From NCBI GenBank assembly GCA_963817465.1, contig CAWFOP010000015.1, positions 1-64,000 on the forward strand: a DNA stretch of 64,000 bases, given 5' to 3'. Of this stretch, positions 15,531 to 23,225 are shown piece by piece. This DNA is from CAMPKL01 sp963817465 (GTDB taxonomy: Bacteria > Acidobacteriota > Terriglobia > Bryobacterales > UBA6623). Within the stretch, counting starts at the first letter, position 1. Each line of letters begins with the position of its first letter. A model generated the notes under the pieces. The model saw nothing but the letters and a program-made list of their open reading frames with translations, did no database searches and was not told where the DNA came from. The translations under genes and the position numbers were made by a program.

Positions 15531-17660
15531 ATGACGAAAACAGTTGTGACACTCATCGCGGTCGGTTTTTTAGCAGCCGGCATGCTTGCGGCCGCCGACT
15601 CGACCCCAGGAAGGAAAACAAAGGCATCCTTCTTGTCGGAGAAAGAGCAATCGTTCATTCGCCCCGGGCTCAAGCTCGATATTACAAACGCTTCGATCGG
15701 CGAGGACGGTACGGCGAGCTTTCGCTTCACCGTGACCGACTCGGCGGGCTTGCCCTTGGATATTGACGGCGTCACGACGCCGGGGCCGATCCAAGTCAGG
15801 GCCGTCCTGGCCTATATTCCAGCGGGCGAAACGTTGTTTCGTTCCTATTTCACGCGTACGGTGACGAGTTCGATCACTGGGATCTCCGCCGAGCAGGCCA
15901 ACCGCGATACGGGCGGAACGATCGAGAAGGTCGGCGACGGCGAGTACATCTATGCCTTCGCCGCCTTGCCGATGCCGGTCGATCGCACAGCGACCCACCG
16001 CGTGGCGGCATGGGCCAATCGCGACCTCGAGGAGTTCGAGCTGGGCGAGACGTCCTCCGCCGATACGCTCGACTTTGTCCCGGACGGCTCGCCCGTGACG
16101 ATGACGCGCATGGTGATCAACGATCAGCAATGCAACGCGTGCCACGGCCGGCTGCGCGCTCATGACAACCGCGAGACGGTGGCGGAGTGCGACACCTGCC
16201 ACACGACGCAGAGCTCGGATCCGGATACGGGCAATTCGGTCGACTTCACCACGATGATCCACAAGATCCACATGGGAGCGGAGTTGCCGAGCGTGCAGGC
16301 GGGCACGCCGTACCAGATCATCGGATTCGGCAACAGTGTGCACGACTACTCGGACGTGGAGTTTCCGGCGGACGTGCGGAACTGCCAGGTTTGCCACATC
16401 GAGAACGCGGGCGCGATCCCGGCGCCGCTGACCTCCGCGGTCTCCGCAATGCCGTTGCGCAGCAGGACCCGTGCGATACAGATGCGAACCGCCGCCTTGA
16501 CGCAACCGCGGCCCGGCCAGACGCTTACCGAGAATCAGCACCTGCTCAACCCAAGCCGTCGGGCCTGCGGAAGCTGCCACGACAATGTGAATTTCGCCAC
16601 CGGCGAGAATCACGCGGGACTGCCGCAGATTTCCGATAAGCAGTGCCGCAACTGCCACACTCCGCAAGGCGAGCTGCCGTTCGACATTTCGATCAAGGGC
16701 GCGCACCTGGTGCCGGAGCAAGCTCCGCAGCTGCCCGGCACGGTGTTCGAGCTGTTCGGCGTGAACAATACGGCGCCCGGTCAGACTCCGACGGTGACGT
16801 TCGGCATCAAGAACAATGCGGGCGACCCGGTGGAGCCGTCGGCCATGGGTCGCCTTGCGCTGGTGCTGGCGGGCGACATCGACGGGACGGCTGACTTTGG
16901 CCGCGTGATTTCGGAAAGCGCGACCGGCGCGACGGGCAGCGGCGGCCGCTACGACTACACGTTCACGAATCCGCTTCCTGAAGATGCGACGGGCACGTGG
17001 GCGGTCGGCATCGAGGGATACCAAAATGCCACTTTGCTGTCCGGCACCGAGCAGGAACGCGCCGTCCGCGACGCCGGCAAGAACGTCGTGATGTACTTCT
17101 CGACGACGGGCGGCGCGGCGACGCCCCGGCGGCAAGTCGTGGCGCAGGCGAAGTGCGAGTCGTGCCACTTTGCGCTCAATCTGCACGGCTCCAATCGCAA
17201 CAACGTCCAGCAGTGCGTGTTGTGCCACAATCCCGGCGGAACCGACGAGTCGCGGCGCCCCGCCGAGGCCGGCGCGCCGGAGTCGATCAACTTCAAGGAG
17301 ATGATCCACCGCATTCACTCAGGCGAGGAGCAGATTCGCGAGTTCACGATTTACGGCTTCGGGGGCAGTCAGAACAACTTCAACGACGTCGCCTTCCCGC
17401 AAACGCTGGCGAACTGCTCGGCTTGCCACATCGATGGAACCGAACAGGGTGTCCCGCTCAATGCGGCGTCGACCGTTGACCCGCGAGGCTTGTTCAACCC
17501 GGCGCCGCCCCTGACAGGCGCCTGCACAGCCTGCCACACGTCGCTTTCCGCGGCGGCTCACGCCGACCTCAATAACTCGCCCACGTATGGCGAATCCTGC
17601 TCGGTCTGTCACGGACCGGGCGCTGAATTCGCCGTCGACAAGGAGCACGCGGCGCAATAG
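15531..17660 (+). CDS. OmcA/MtrC-like decaheme c-type cytochrome
   Basis: A 709-residue secreted protein with exactly ten CxxCH haem motifs in two groups of five: residues about 200-375 (CNACH, CDTCH, CQVCH, CGSCH, CRNCH) and 540-695 (CESCH, CVLCH, CSACH, CTACH, CSVCH). Each group follows a beta-rich domain, the beta/pentahaem/beta/pentahaem layout of Shewanella OmcA and MtrC, which pass electrons to minerals outside the cell. The start at ATG 15531 has GGGAGCGAGGAA upstream and a signal peptide with no lipobox cysteine, so unlike MtrC it is not an obvious lipoprotein. It leads a four-gene conduit cluster and is separated from the next gene by a terminator-like hairpin. Confidence 0.92.
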   Translation: MTKTVVTLIAVGFLAAGMLAAADSTPGRKTKASFLSEKEQSFIRPGLKLDITNASIGEDGTASFRFTVTDSAGLPLDIDGVTTPGPIQVRAVLAYIPAGETLFRSYFTRTVTSSITGISAEQANRDTGGTIEKVGDGEYIYAFAALPMPVDRTATHRVAAWANRDLEEFELGETSSADTLDFVPDGSPVTMTRMVINDQQCNACHGRLRAHDNRETVAECDTCHTTQSSDPDTGNSVDFTTMIHKIHMGAELPSVQAGTPYQIIGFGNSVHDYSDVEFPADVRNCQVCHIENAGAIPAPLTSAVSAMPLRSRTRAIQMRTAALTQPRPGQTLTENQHLLNPSRRACGSCHDNVNFATGENHAGLPQISDKQCRNCHTPQGELPFDISIKGAHLVPEQAPQLPGTVFELFGVNNTAPGQTPTVTFGIKNNAGDPVEPSAMGRLALVLAGDIDGTADFGRVISESATGATGSGGRYDYTFTNPLPEDATGTWAVGIEGYQNATLLSGTEQERAVRDAGKNVVMYFSTTGGAATPRRQVVAQAKCESCHFALNLHGSNRNNVQQCVLCHNPGGTDESRRPAEAGAPESINFKEMIHRIHSGEEQIREFTIYGFGGSQNNFNDVAFPQTLANCSACHIDGTEQGVPLNAASTVDPRGLFNPAPPLTGACTACHTSLSAAAHADLNNSPTYGESCSVCHGPGAEFAVDKEHAAQ

Positions 17661-17680
17661 AGGCCAATTCGAAGAGGCTG

Positions 17681-17710
17681 AGGCCCGGCGTTCGTCCGGG
17701 CCTTTCCTTT
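17681..17710 (+). terminator. Intrinsic-terminator-like hairpin inside the cytochrome cluster
   Basis: AGGCCCGG (17681-17688) pairs perfectly with CCGGGCCT (17696-17703) around a 7-base loop and is followed by a T-rich run. It sits between the decaheme gene and the NapC-type gene, so it may lower expression of the downstream genes relative to the surface cytochrome or be an mRNA 3' end. Confidence 0.6.
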
Positions 17711-17729
17711 CGACTATCTTGGTTGCCAT

Positions 17730-20351
17730 ATGAGCCCTGCGAACAATAACGGCGGACGCCTGGGTCCGATCATCTATCTTTCGCAGAACTGGATCAGCCG
17801 GCTTGGAATCCTGCTGACGACGACCGGCGGCGTGGCCTGGATGTTCACGCTGCCGGCGCAGTTGAGCGGCGCGGAACCGAATCCCTACCTGGGTCTGCTG
17901 ACATTCATTGCGCTGCCGATTGTTTTCTTCCTCGGCTTGGCGCTCATCCCGCTCGGGATCATGCTCAAGCAGCGGCGAGAGCGGTCCGCGGGCATTTATC
18001 CTTCGGAATTCCCGCCGCCGCGGTGGTCGAATCCGGCGTTTCGTCAACTGCTCGCGTTCATCTTCCTCGCTACCGCCGCGAATGTCATTATCGGCGGGCA
18101 ACTGACGTATTCCGCCGTCGAATACATGGACTCGACGAGCTTCTGCGGTCAGGCTTGCCACATCATGACCCCGGAGTTTGTGGCTTGGCAGGACGCGCCG
18201 CACTCGCGGGTGACGTGCGTCGAATGCCACATCGGGGCCGGGGCGCAGTCGTTGATCGCCGCCAAGCTAAACGGCACCAAGCAGCTCATCGAGGTCTTGA
18301 CCAACACCTATCCGACGCCGGTCCCGACGCCGGTTCACAACTTGGCGCAAGGCAAACTGACGTGCGGCGACTGCCACGCCGACTCCAATCTCGGCGAGAA
18401 GACGGTCGATTGGATTTCATATTCTCCGGACGAGACGAACACGGCGCTGCGCACCGAGCTGAGGCACATCATCGGCGGCGGCGACAACACCCGAGGCGCG
18501 CACGGCGCGCACATGGCGCACGGCGCGAAGATCGAGTACCGCTCCGATCCTGAGCGCAAGACGATCCCCTGGCTGCGGTATGTATCGCCCGCCGGGGCGG
18601 AAACGATCTACGCGACGGCCGATTGGGATCCGGCCAAAGCCGAGCGGTTCGAGCTGCGCACGATGGATTGCGTGGATTGCCACAATCGTCCCGCGCATTC
18701 GTTCGAGAAAGCCGACAAGGCGATCGACCGCGCGATGCAAGTAGGGAAGATCAGCACGACGCTGGCCTTCGTCAAGCGCGAGGGGTTGGCCGCGATCACG
18801 GCGGAATACCCATCGCGCGAGGTCGCGGACGAACAGATACCGCAACGGATTACGGCGTTCTACAGCGGCCGGCCGGAAGCGGCGCGAACCGAAGACGTTC
18901 GCGCCGCGGGACAGGCCCTCGCCGAGATCTGGGAGCGCAACGTCTTCCCCGAGTGGGGCGTGACGTGGAACACGCACGAAAACCTGTTCGGTCACGATGA
19001 GAAGGGCGGCGACGAGGGCTGTTTCCGCTGCCACAGCGAACGGCTCGTCAGCCAGGACAGCGCGCGCCGGGCGGTCGGCGCCGAGTGCAGCGTTTGCCAC
19101 GTGGTCACGGCGGTGGATCAGCCGGTCGAGACGCAAGCGCAGCCCGGCGCGCTGACCCTCACCTCAAACCAGATGGAGATCCCGGCGATCGCGATGAACA
19201 CAGGGTCGCCGGCGGGAGCTGTCTCGTTTGATCACAGACACCACGTGGAGCTGGCCGACGGCCAGTGCTCGACTTGCCACAACCGGCTGTTCGACATGAC
19301 TCGGACAACGCCCGTGAATTACGCGGCGGGCCTCCACAAGGTCGCGGAGAGCAACCGCAGCTCGTGTGCGTTTTGCCACGTCTCCGGCGGGTCGGCGTTC
19401 GCCTCGGAAGGCCATTGCGCGGACTGCCACACGGGTCTGACCGAGAGCGCGCGTCCGACGACGGCCGCCGCGGCGCCGACTCAGCCGGTGTTGCCCGGGG
19501 TAATGAACTTCCAGACGGCGCTCGGCACGGCGACGTTCGATCACGCTCAGCATGTGCGCGATTCGGACGGCCGTTGCCAGGACTGCCACAACAGCCTATT
19601 CGAGATGAACCGCGCCGATCTCGCGTTCGGCGGCGATGACTTGCACAAAGCGGCGGAGGCGGCGAAGTCTTCGTGCGCGGGCTGCCACGTCGCGGGCGGG
19701 ACATCCTTTGCCGCGGAGAACAACTGCGAAAAATGCCACGTGGGATTGGAGCCGCCGAAGGCGACTCCGACGAGCGGCAGGAGCGGAGTGCCGGCCATCC
19801 CGACCATTCAGACGTCGTTGGGCGAAGTGAAGTTCGATCACGCGCACCACGACGAGCTGGCCAAAGGCGACTGCGGCGTTTGTCACACGAAGCTGTTTCC
19901 GTTCGCGGAAGACTTGATGAACTACAAGGACGATCTGCACAAGACGGCCGAACAGAGTCAAACCTCGTGCGCGGCTTGTCACCGTCCGCAAGGCACAGCC
20001 TTCGCCTCGGGCGGCAATTGCATGAAGTGCCACGTGAGCTTCGGCTCGTCGGCCGCGATGCCCGCGCAGCTCGTCTATCAAAACCCGCTGGGCAAGGTCG
20101 TCTATGACCACAGCCATCACATGGAGCTGGTCAGCGTGGATTGCACGCAGTGCCATGACGAGCTGTTCCCGATGGAGCAGACCAATCTGGCGGGATACGC
20201 GGAGGACTATCACCGCACAGCCGAGGCGGCGGGCAAGCAATGCGGGAGCTGTCACAAGCCTCAAGGCACGGCCTTTGCCGCGCTGAACAACTGTACGCGT
20301 TGCCACGAAGGCCTCAAGGTCAAGGAGGTCAACGCCGATGCGGGCGGCTGA
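17730..20351 (+). CDS. NapC/NirT-type cytochrome fused to four triheme repeats (18 haem motifs)
   Basis: An 873-residue protein. Three hydrophobic helices (about residues 22-44, 52-78, 105-128) anchor it in the inner membrane. Then come six haem motifs: a CX3CH (CGQACH), CVECH, CGDCH, CVDCH, CFRCH and CSVCH, an arrangement recalling NapC/NirT quinol dehydrogenases and Geobacter ImcH. From about residue 497 four tandem units of 70-80 residues follow, each with FDH-x-HH, CxxCH, LHK, CxxCH and CxxCH, that is three haems each, resembling cytochrome c7. The total is 17 CxxCH plus one CX3CH. The likely role is oxidising quinol and carrying electrons across the periplasm to the MtrA-like protein. 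Its end overlaps the next gene by 14 bases. Confidence 0.9.
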   Translation: MSPANNNGGRLGPIIYLSQNWISRLGILLTTTGGVAWMFTLPAQLSGAEPNPYLGLLTFIALPIVFFLGLALIPLGIMLKQRRERSAGIYPSEFPPPRWSNPAFRQLLAFIFLATAANVIIGGQLTYSAVEYMDSTSFCGQACHIMTPEFVAWQDAPHSRVTCVECHIGAGAQSLIAAKLNGTKQLIEVLTNTYPTPVPTPVHNLAQGKLTCGDCHADSNLGEKTVDWISYSPDETNTALRTELRHIIGGGDNTRGAHGAHMAHGAKIEYRSDPERKTIPWLRYVSPAGAETIYATADWDPAKAERFELRTMDCVDCHNRPAHSFEKADKAIDRAMQVGKISTTLAFVKREGLAAITAEYPSREVADEQIPQRITAFYSGRPEAARTEDVRAAGQALAEIWERNVFPEWGVTWNTHENLFGHDEKGGDEGCFRCHSERLVSQDSARRAVGAECSVCHVVTAVDQPVETQAQPGALTLTSNQMEIPAIAMNTGSPAGAVSFDHRHHVELADGQCSTCHNRLFDMTRTTPVNYAAGLHKVAESNRSSCAFCHVSGGSAFASEGHCADCHTGLTESARPTTAAAAPTQPVLPGVMNFQTALGTATFDHAQHVRDSDGRCQDCHNSLFEMNRADLAFGGDDLHKAAEAAKSSCAGCHVAGGTSFAAENNCEKCHVGLEPPKATPTSGRSGVPAIPTIQTSLGEVKFDHAHHDELAKGDCGVCHTKLFPFAEDLMNYKDDLHKTAEQSQTSCAACHRPQGTAFASGGNCMKCHVSFGSSAAMPAQLVYQNPLGKVVYDHSHHMELVSVDCTQCHDELFPMEQTNLAGYAEDYHRTAEAAGKQCGSCHKPQGTAFAALNNCTRCHEGLKVKEVNADAGG
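19219..20310 (+). repeat. Four tandem triheme-domain repeats within the NapC-type cytochrome gene
   Basis: Units begin near 19219, 19530, 19827 and 20098 and each end at a CxxCH-G-L/F-like segment. Spacing falls from about 310 to 270 bases because the linkers shorten. Conserved positions in each unit: aromatic-DH-x-x-H, C-x-x-C-H-x-x-L-F, a D/GLHK-AE-like stretch, SC-A/G-x-CH, a GxxFA segment and C-x-K/D/R-CH. DNA similarity is moderate, so the duplication is not recent. Confidence 0.8.
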
Positions 20352-21216
20352 TCGGCTGCCGGCGCTGTTGCTTTTGACGGCTTTGCCCCTGACGCTGGCC
20401 GCACAGGAAAAGGGATACATCGGCTCGGAGCGGTGCGTGGTCTGCCATGAGGACCAGAGCAAGGGGTTCTCGTCGAATCCGCATACGGCGCTGGCGGAAT
20501 CGGATCGTTGGGAAGGGGGGCGATTCGCGTGCGAATCTTGCCACGGGCCTGCGCTCGAACACGTCGAGGCGCTGGACCCGAGCCGCCTTGCGGTGTACGC
20601 GTCGACGCAGCCTGACGTCGTTAACCGCGCCTGCCTGGACTGCCATGCCAATCTGGGCAAGCAGGCGGGGCGCTTCTTTTCGGATCACATACGCAACGAC
20701 GTGGCCTGCACGAGCTGCCACAAGATTCACGACGCGCCTCAGCCGAAGCTGCTTCGCGCAGAGCGCAATGCGTTGTGCTCGTCGTGTCACCTAGGCGAGC
20801 GCGCGGCGTTCAGTCGGCCGTTCGGGCACAAGCTGAACGAAGGAGCGATCGACTGCATCTCGTGTCACGACCCGCACGGCGCGCCGCCGAAGGCTCAAAT
20901 GGTGCGTGTTTCGGCTAATGACGTCGCGTGCCTGAAATGCCACGCGGACAAGCGCGGGCCGTTTCCCTTCGAGCACGCGCCGGTCCGGCTCGAGCCCTGC
21001 ACGACATGCCACGAGCCGCACGGATCGGTGAACCCGCGGATGTTGACCCGGCAGGTCGTGCAGCAGGTTTGCCTCGAATGCCATACGGTGTCGCTCTCGA
21101 CGCTGGCCGGCTCGCCCCCGGGCTTCCATGACATTCGCAGCCCGCGCTTTCAGAACTGCACGAACTGCCACACGAAGATCCACGGGTCGTTCGTAAGCAA
21201 GGACTTCTTGAGATGA
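20338..21216 (+). CDS. MtrA/DmsE-family decaheme c-type cytochrome
   Basis: A 292-residue periplasmic protein with a signal peptide (LLLLTALPLTLAAQ) and ten CxxCH motifs: CVVCH, CESCH, CLDCH, CTSCH, CSSCH, CISCH, CLKCH, CTTCH, CLECH and CTNCH. Size, haem number and repeated CHDPHG/CHEPHG units match MtrA, DmsE and PioA, the haem wire that inserts into an outer-membrane barrel. It overlaps the NapC-type gene by 14 bases, and its TGA overlaps the ATG of the barrel gene (ATGA), so the pair should be made in step, as expected for an MtrAB complex. Confidence 0.92.
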   Translation: MRAADRLPALLLLTALPLTLAAQEKGYIGSERCVVCHEDQSKGFSSNPHTALAESDRWEGGRFACESCHGPALEHVEALDPSRLAVYASTQPDVVNRACLDCHANLGKQAGRFFSDHIRNDVACTSCHKIHDAPQPKLLRAERNALCSSCHLGERAAFSRPFGHKLNEGAIDCISCHDPHGAPPKAQMVRVSANDVACLKCHADKRGPFPFEHAPVRLEPCTTCHEPHGSVNPRMLTRQVVQQVCLECHTVSLSTLAGSPPGFHDIRSPRFQNCTNCHTKIHGSFVSKDFLR

Positions 21217-23153
21217 CGGCGCGGGTCGCAGTTCTGCTGCTGGCTGGGCTCGCGACGGCATCGGCGCAGCAGACCCAGGGCTTGCTGGGTTCGGAGAAGT
21301 GGACCGGGTCGGCCGACATACGCAACCGCTTCGTCACGAACGTGGGCGGCAGCAGCCAGGTTTACCGCAGCGTCGTGAACCTGGGAGAGGGGCCGCGGCT
21401 GTTCGACGGCGATCTGCGATTCGCGGACCCCAACGCACGGTTCGCCGACAAGCTCAACCTGACGATGAGCTCGTGGGGCGGCGACCCCTACAACACGGCG
21501 CGCCTGTCGATGTCGAAGACGAAGCTCTACGACCTCGATCTGAACTACACCAATGTGGCGTACTTCAACAATCTGCCTTCGTTCGCGAACCCGCTGCTCG
21601 CGGAGGGATCGCTGACCAGCCAGCGCGCGCTCGACATCACGCGGCGGCAATTGGACCTCGAGCTGCGTTTTTTGCCGTCGAGTCGCGTGACGCCCTATGT
21701 CGGCTTCTACCGTGCGGACGGATTCGGGCAAGGCCTGACGACCTACGTCGCCGGGCGGATCGAAAATGAGTTTCCTGTCAACACGAAGCTGGACGACGAG
21801 CTGACGTCGGCGCACGCGGGCGTGAACCTGTCGGGCTCGAAGTGGAACGTGACGCTGGAGCAAGGGCGCACCGGCTTTTCAGATAGCCAGCGGCTGTATT
21901 GGGATGAAGGTGCGAATCAAGGTAATCGCCAGGGGCCGTTGCTCGGGGAGGAGATCGTCCTCAACCGCTTGATGCAGCAGTACCGGGCCGATGGGAGCGG
22001 GCTGTTCAGCCGGGCCGTGCTGCAGGCGCAGCCGCTCGGCTGGCTGCAGTTCACGGGACAGTTTCTCTACAGCCAGCCGAAGATCGACGTTTCGCAGCAG
22101 CTCGAAGGCCAGGGTGCGTTTCTCGATACGTTGACGCTCTCGCCCTACTCGACGATCTTCGAGCAGAATCTAGCGGACGCCAACAGGCCGCACTCTTCCG
22201 GCTCTTGGAGCACCGAGATTCGACCTTTCGAGAGGCTGCGGATCGTGCAGTCGTACTACACGGACCGGCTGCACGTGTCGTCCGGTTCGACGCTGATGCA
22301 GACTCTGAATGCGTCTCCGGAACTCGACCTGGAGGATGTGCGGATCAACACGCTGGTCTTCAACTACAACCAGAACCAGGTCGATGCGATCTTCGACGCG
22401 GCGCGCTGGCTCACGATCCGGGGCGGGCATCGCTACGTTTGGGGAGACGCGGAGGTCCCGCCGCCGACGCTGCAGTTCCGGCCGGAGCTCAAGACGACCG
22501 GGGAAGTGCGCCGGCAGGTGGGCTTGGCGGGCGCGGCGATGCGCTTTTGGCAGGGCAAGCTGAGAGTGACGGCGGACTTCGAGGGCTCGCCGGGCAATGA
22601 GACGTTCTTCCGGACCGGGCTGCAGAACTATCGCAAGGTGAAGGCGCGGGCGCGTTATCAGCTCGCGAGTGATGTGCAGGTGAGCGCCGCGTTCGCCGTC
22701 CTCGACAATCGCAATGACGAGTCGGACATTGATCTCGATTTCAACAGCCGTCAAACGTCGGTCTCGATTCAGTGGTCGCCGAACGGCGGCAGGCGGCTGA
22801 CGTTCCTGGGCGACTACACGCGCTCGAGCCTGCGATCGGACATCTCGATCGTGCAGCCGCCGTTTTTCACTTCCGCCTTTTCCCGCTACCGCGACAACGG
22901 GCACTACGGGAGCGCGTTCGCCGACTTGGTTCTGCCGCGCGATTCGCGGCTAAGGCTGGGCGGCGCGTTCGCGGTGAACTCAGGGAGTCGCCCGACGAGC
23001 TACTACACGCCGCAAGTCGAGCTCACGGCGCCGCTCCGCCGCGGCATCCGATTCGTCGCCGAGTGGCGCTGGTACGGGTTCGACGAACAGTACTTCCAGG
23101 TCGAAAACTTCCGAACCCACAGCTTCTCGACCGGCTTGCAGTTCGGTCTCTAG
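21213..23153 (+). CDS. MtrB/PioB-family outer-membrane beta-barrel
   Basis: A 646-residue protein with a signal peptide ending near TASAQQ and a long run of alternating polar and hydrophobic strands (for example LNLTMSSWGG, ARLSMSKTKLYDLDLNY, RLRLGGAFAVN, IRFVAEWRWYG) to an aromatic C-terminal strand. In Shewanella the MtrB barrel sheathes MtrA across the outer membrane; the position directly after the MtrA-like gene with an ATGA overlap supports that role. I see no cysteine anywhere, so the CxxC of Shewanella MtrB is absent. Sequence similarity within this family is low, so the call rests on length, barrel pattern and context. Confidence 0.85.
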   Translation: MTARVAVLLLAGLATASAQQTQGLLGSEKWTGSADIRNRFVTNVGGSSQVYRSVVNLGEGPRLFDGDLRFADPNARFADKLNLTMSSWGGDPYNTARLSMSKTKLYDLDLNYTNVAYFNNLPSFANPLLAEGSLTSQRALDITRRQLDLELRFLPSSRVTPYVGFYRADGFGQGLTTYVAGRIENEFPVNTKLDDELTSAHAGVNLSGSKWNVTLEQGRTGFSDSQRLYWDEGANQGNRQGPLLGEEIVLNRLMQQYRADGSGLFSRAVLQAQPLGWLQFTGQFLYSQPKIDVSQQLEGQGAFLDTLTLSPYSTIFEQNLADANRPHSSGSWSTEIRPFERLRIVQSYYTDRLHVSSGSTLMQTLNASPELDLEDVRINTLVFNYNQNQVDAIFDAARWLTIRGGHRYVWGDAEVPPPTLQFRPELKTTGEVRRQVGLAGAAMRFWQGKLRVTADFEGSPGNETFFRTGLQNYRKVKARARYQLASDVQVSAAFAVLDNRNDESDIDLDFNSRQTSVSIQWSPNGGRRLTFLGDYTRSSLRSDISIVQPPFFTSAFSRYRDNGHYGSAFADLVLPRDSRLRLGGAFAVNSGSRPTSYYTPQVELTAPLRRGIRFVAEWRWYGFDEQYFQVENFRTHSFSTGLQFGL

Positions 23154-23201
23154 CCGCGCCCAATCCCCTGCGCCGCACTGTTCGGCGCGCACGCTAATCT
23201 A

Positions 23202-23225
23202 AGAAGCTTCCATGAAAAAGCTTCT
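23202..23225 (+). promoter_or_regulatory. Hairpin with the pyruvate carboxylase start codon in its loop
   Basis: AGAAGCTT (23202-23209) and AAGCTTCT (23218-23225) form a perfect 8-bp stem whose 8-base loop holds the ATG (23212). The upstream arm includes the purine-rich bases that would serve as ribosome site, so folding could limit translation. Structure is seen directly, its effect is inferred. Confidence 0.4.

Noticed and set aside
15570..17318. A 582-codon minus-strand open frame opposite the first cytochrome gene
   Set aside because: Arg/Leu/Ala-rich shadow of the decaheme gene; no domain, and the plus strand has ten haem motifs.
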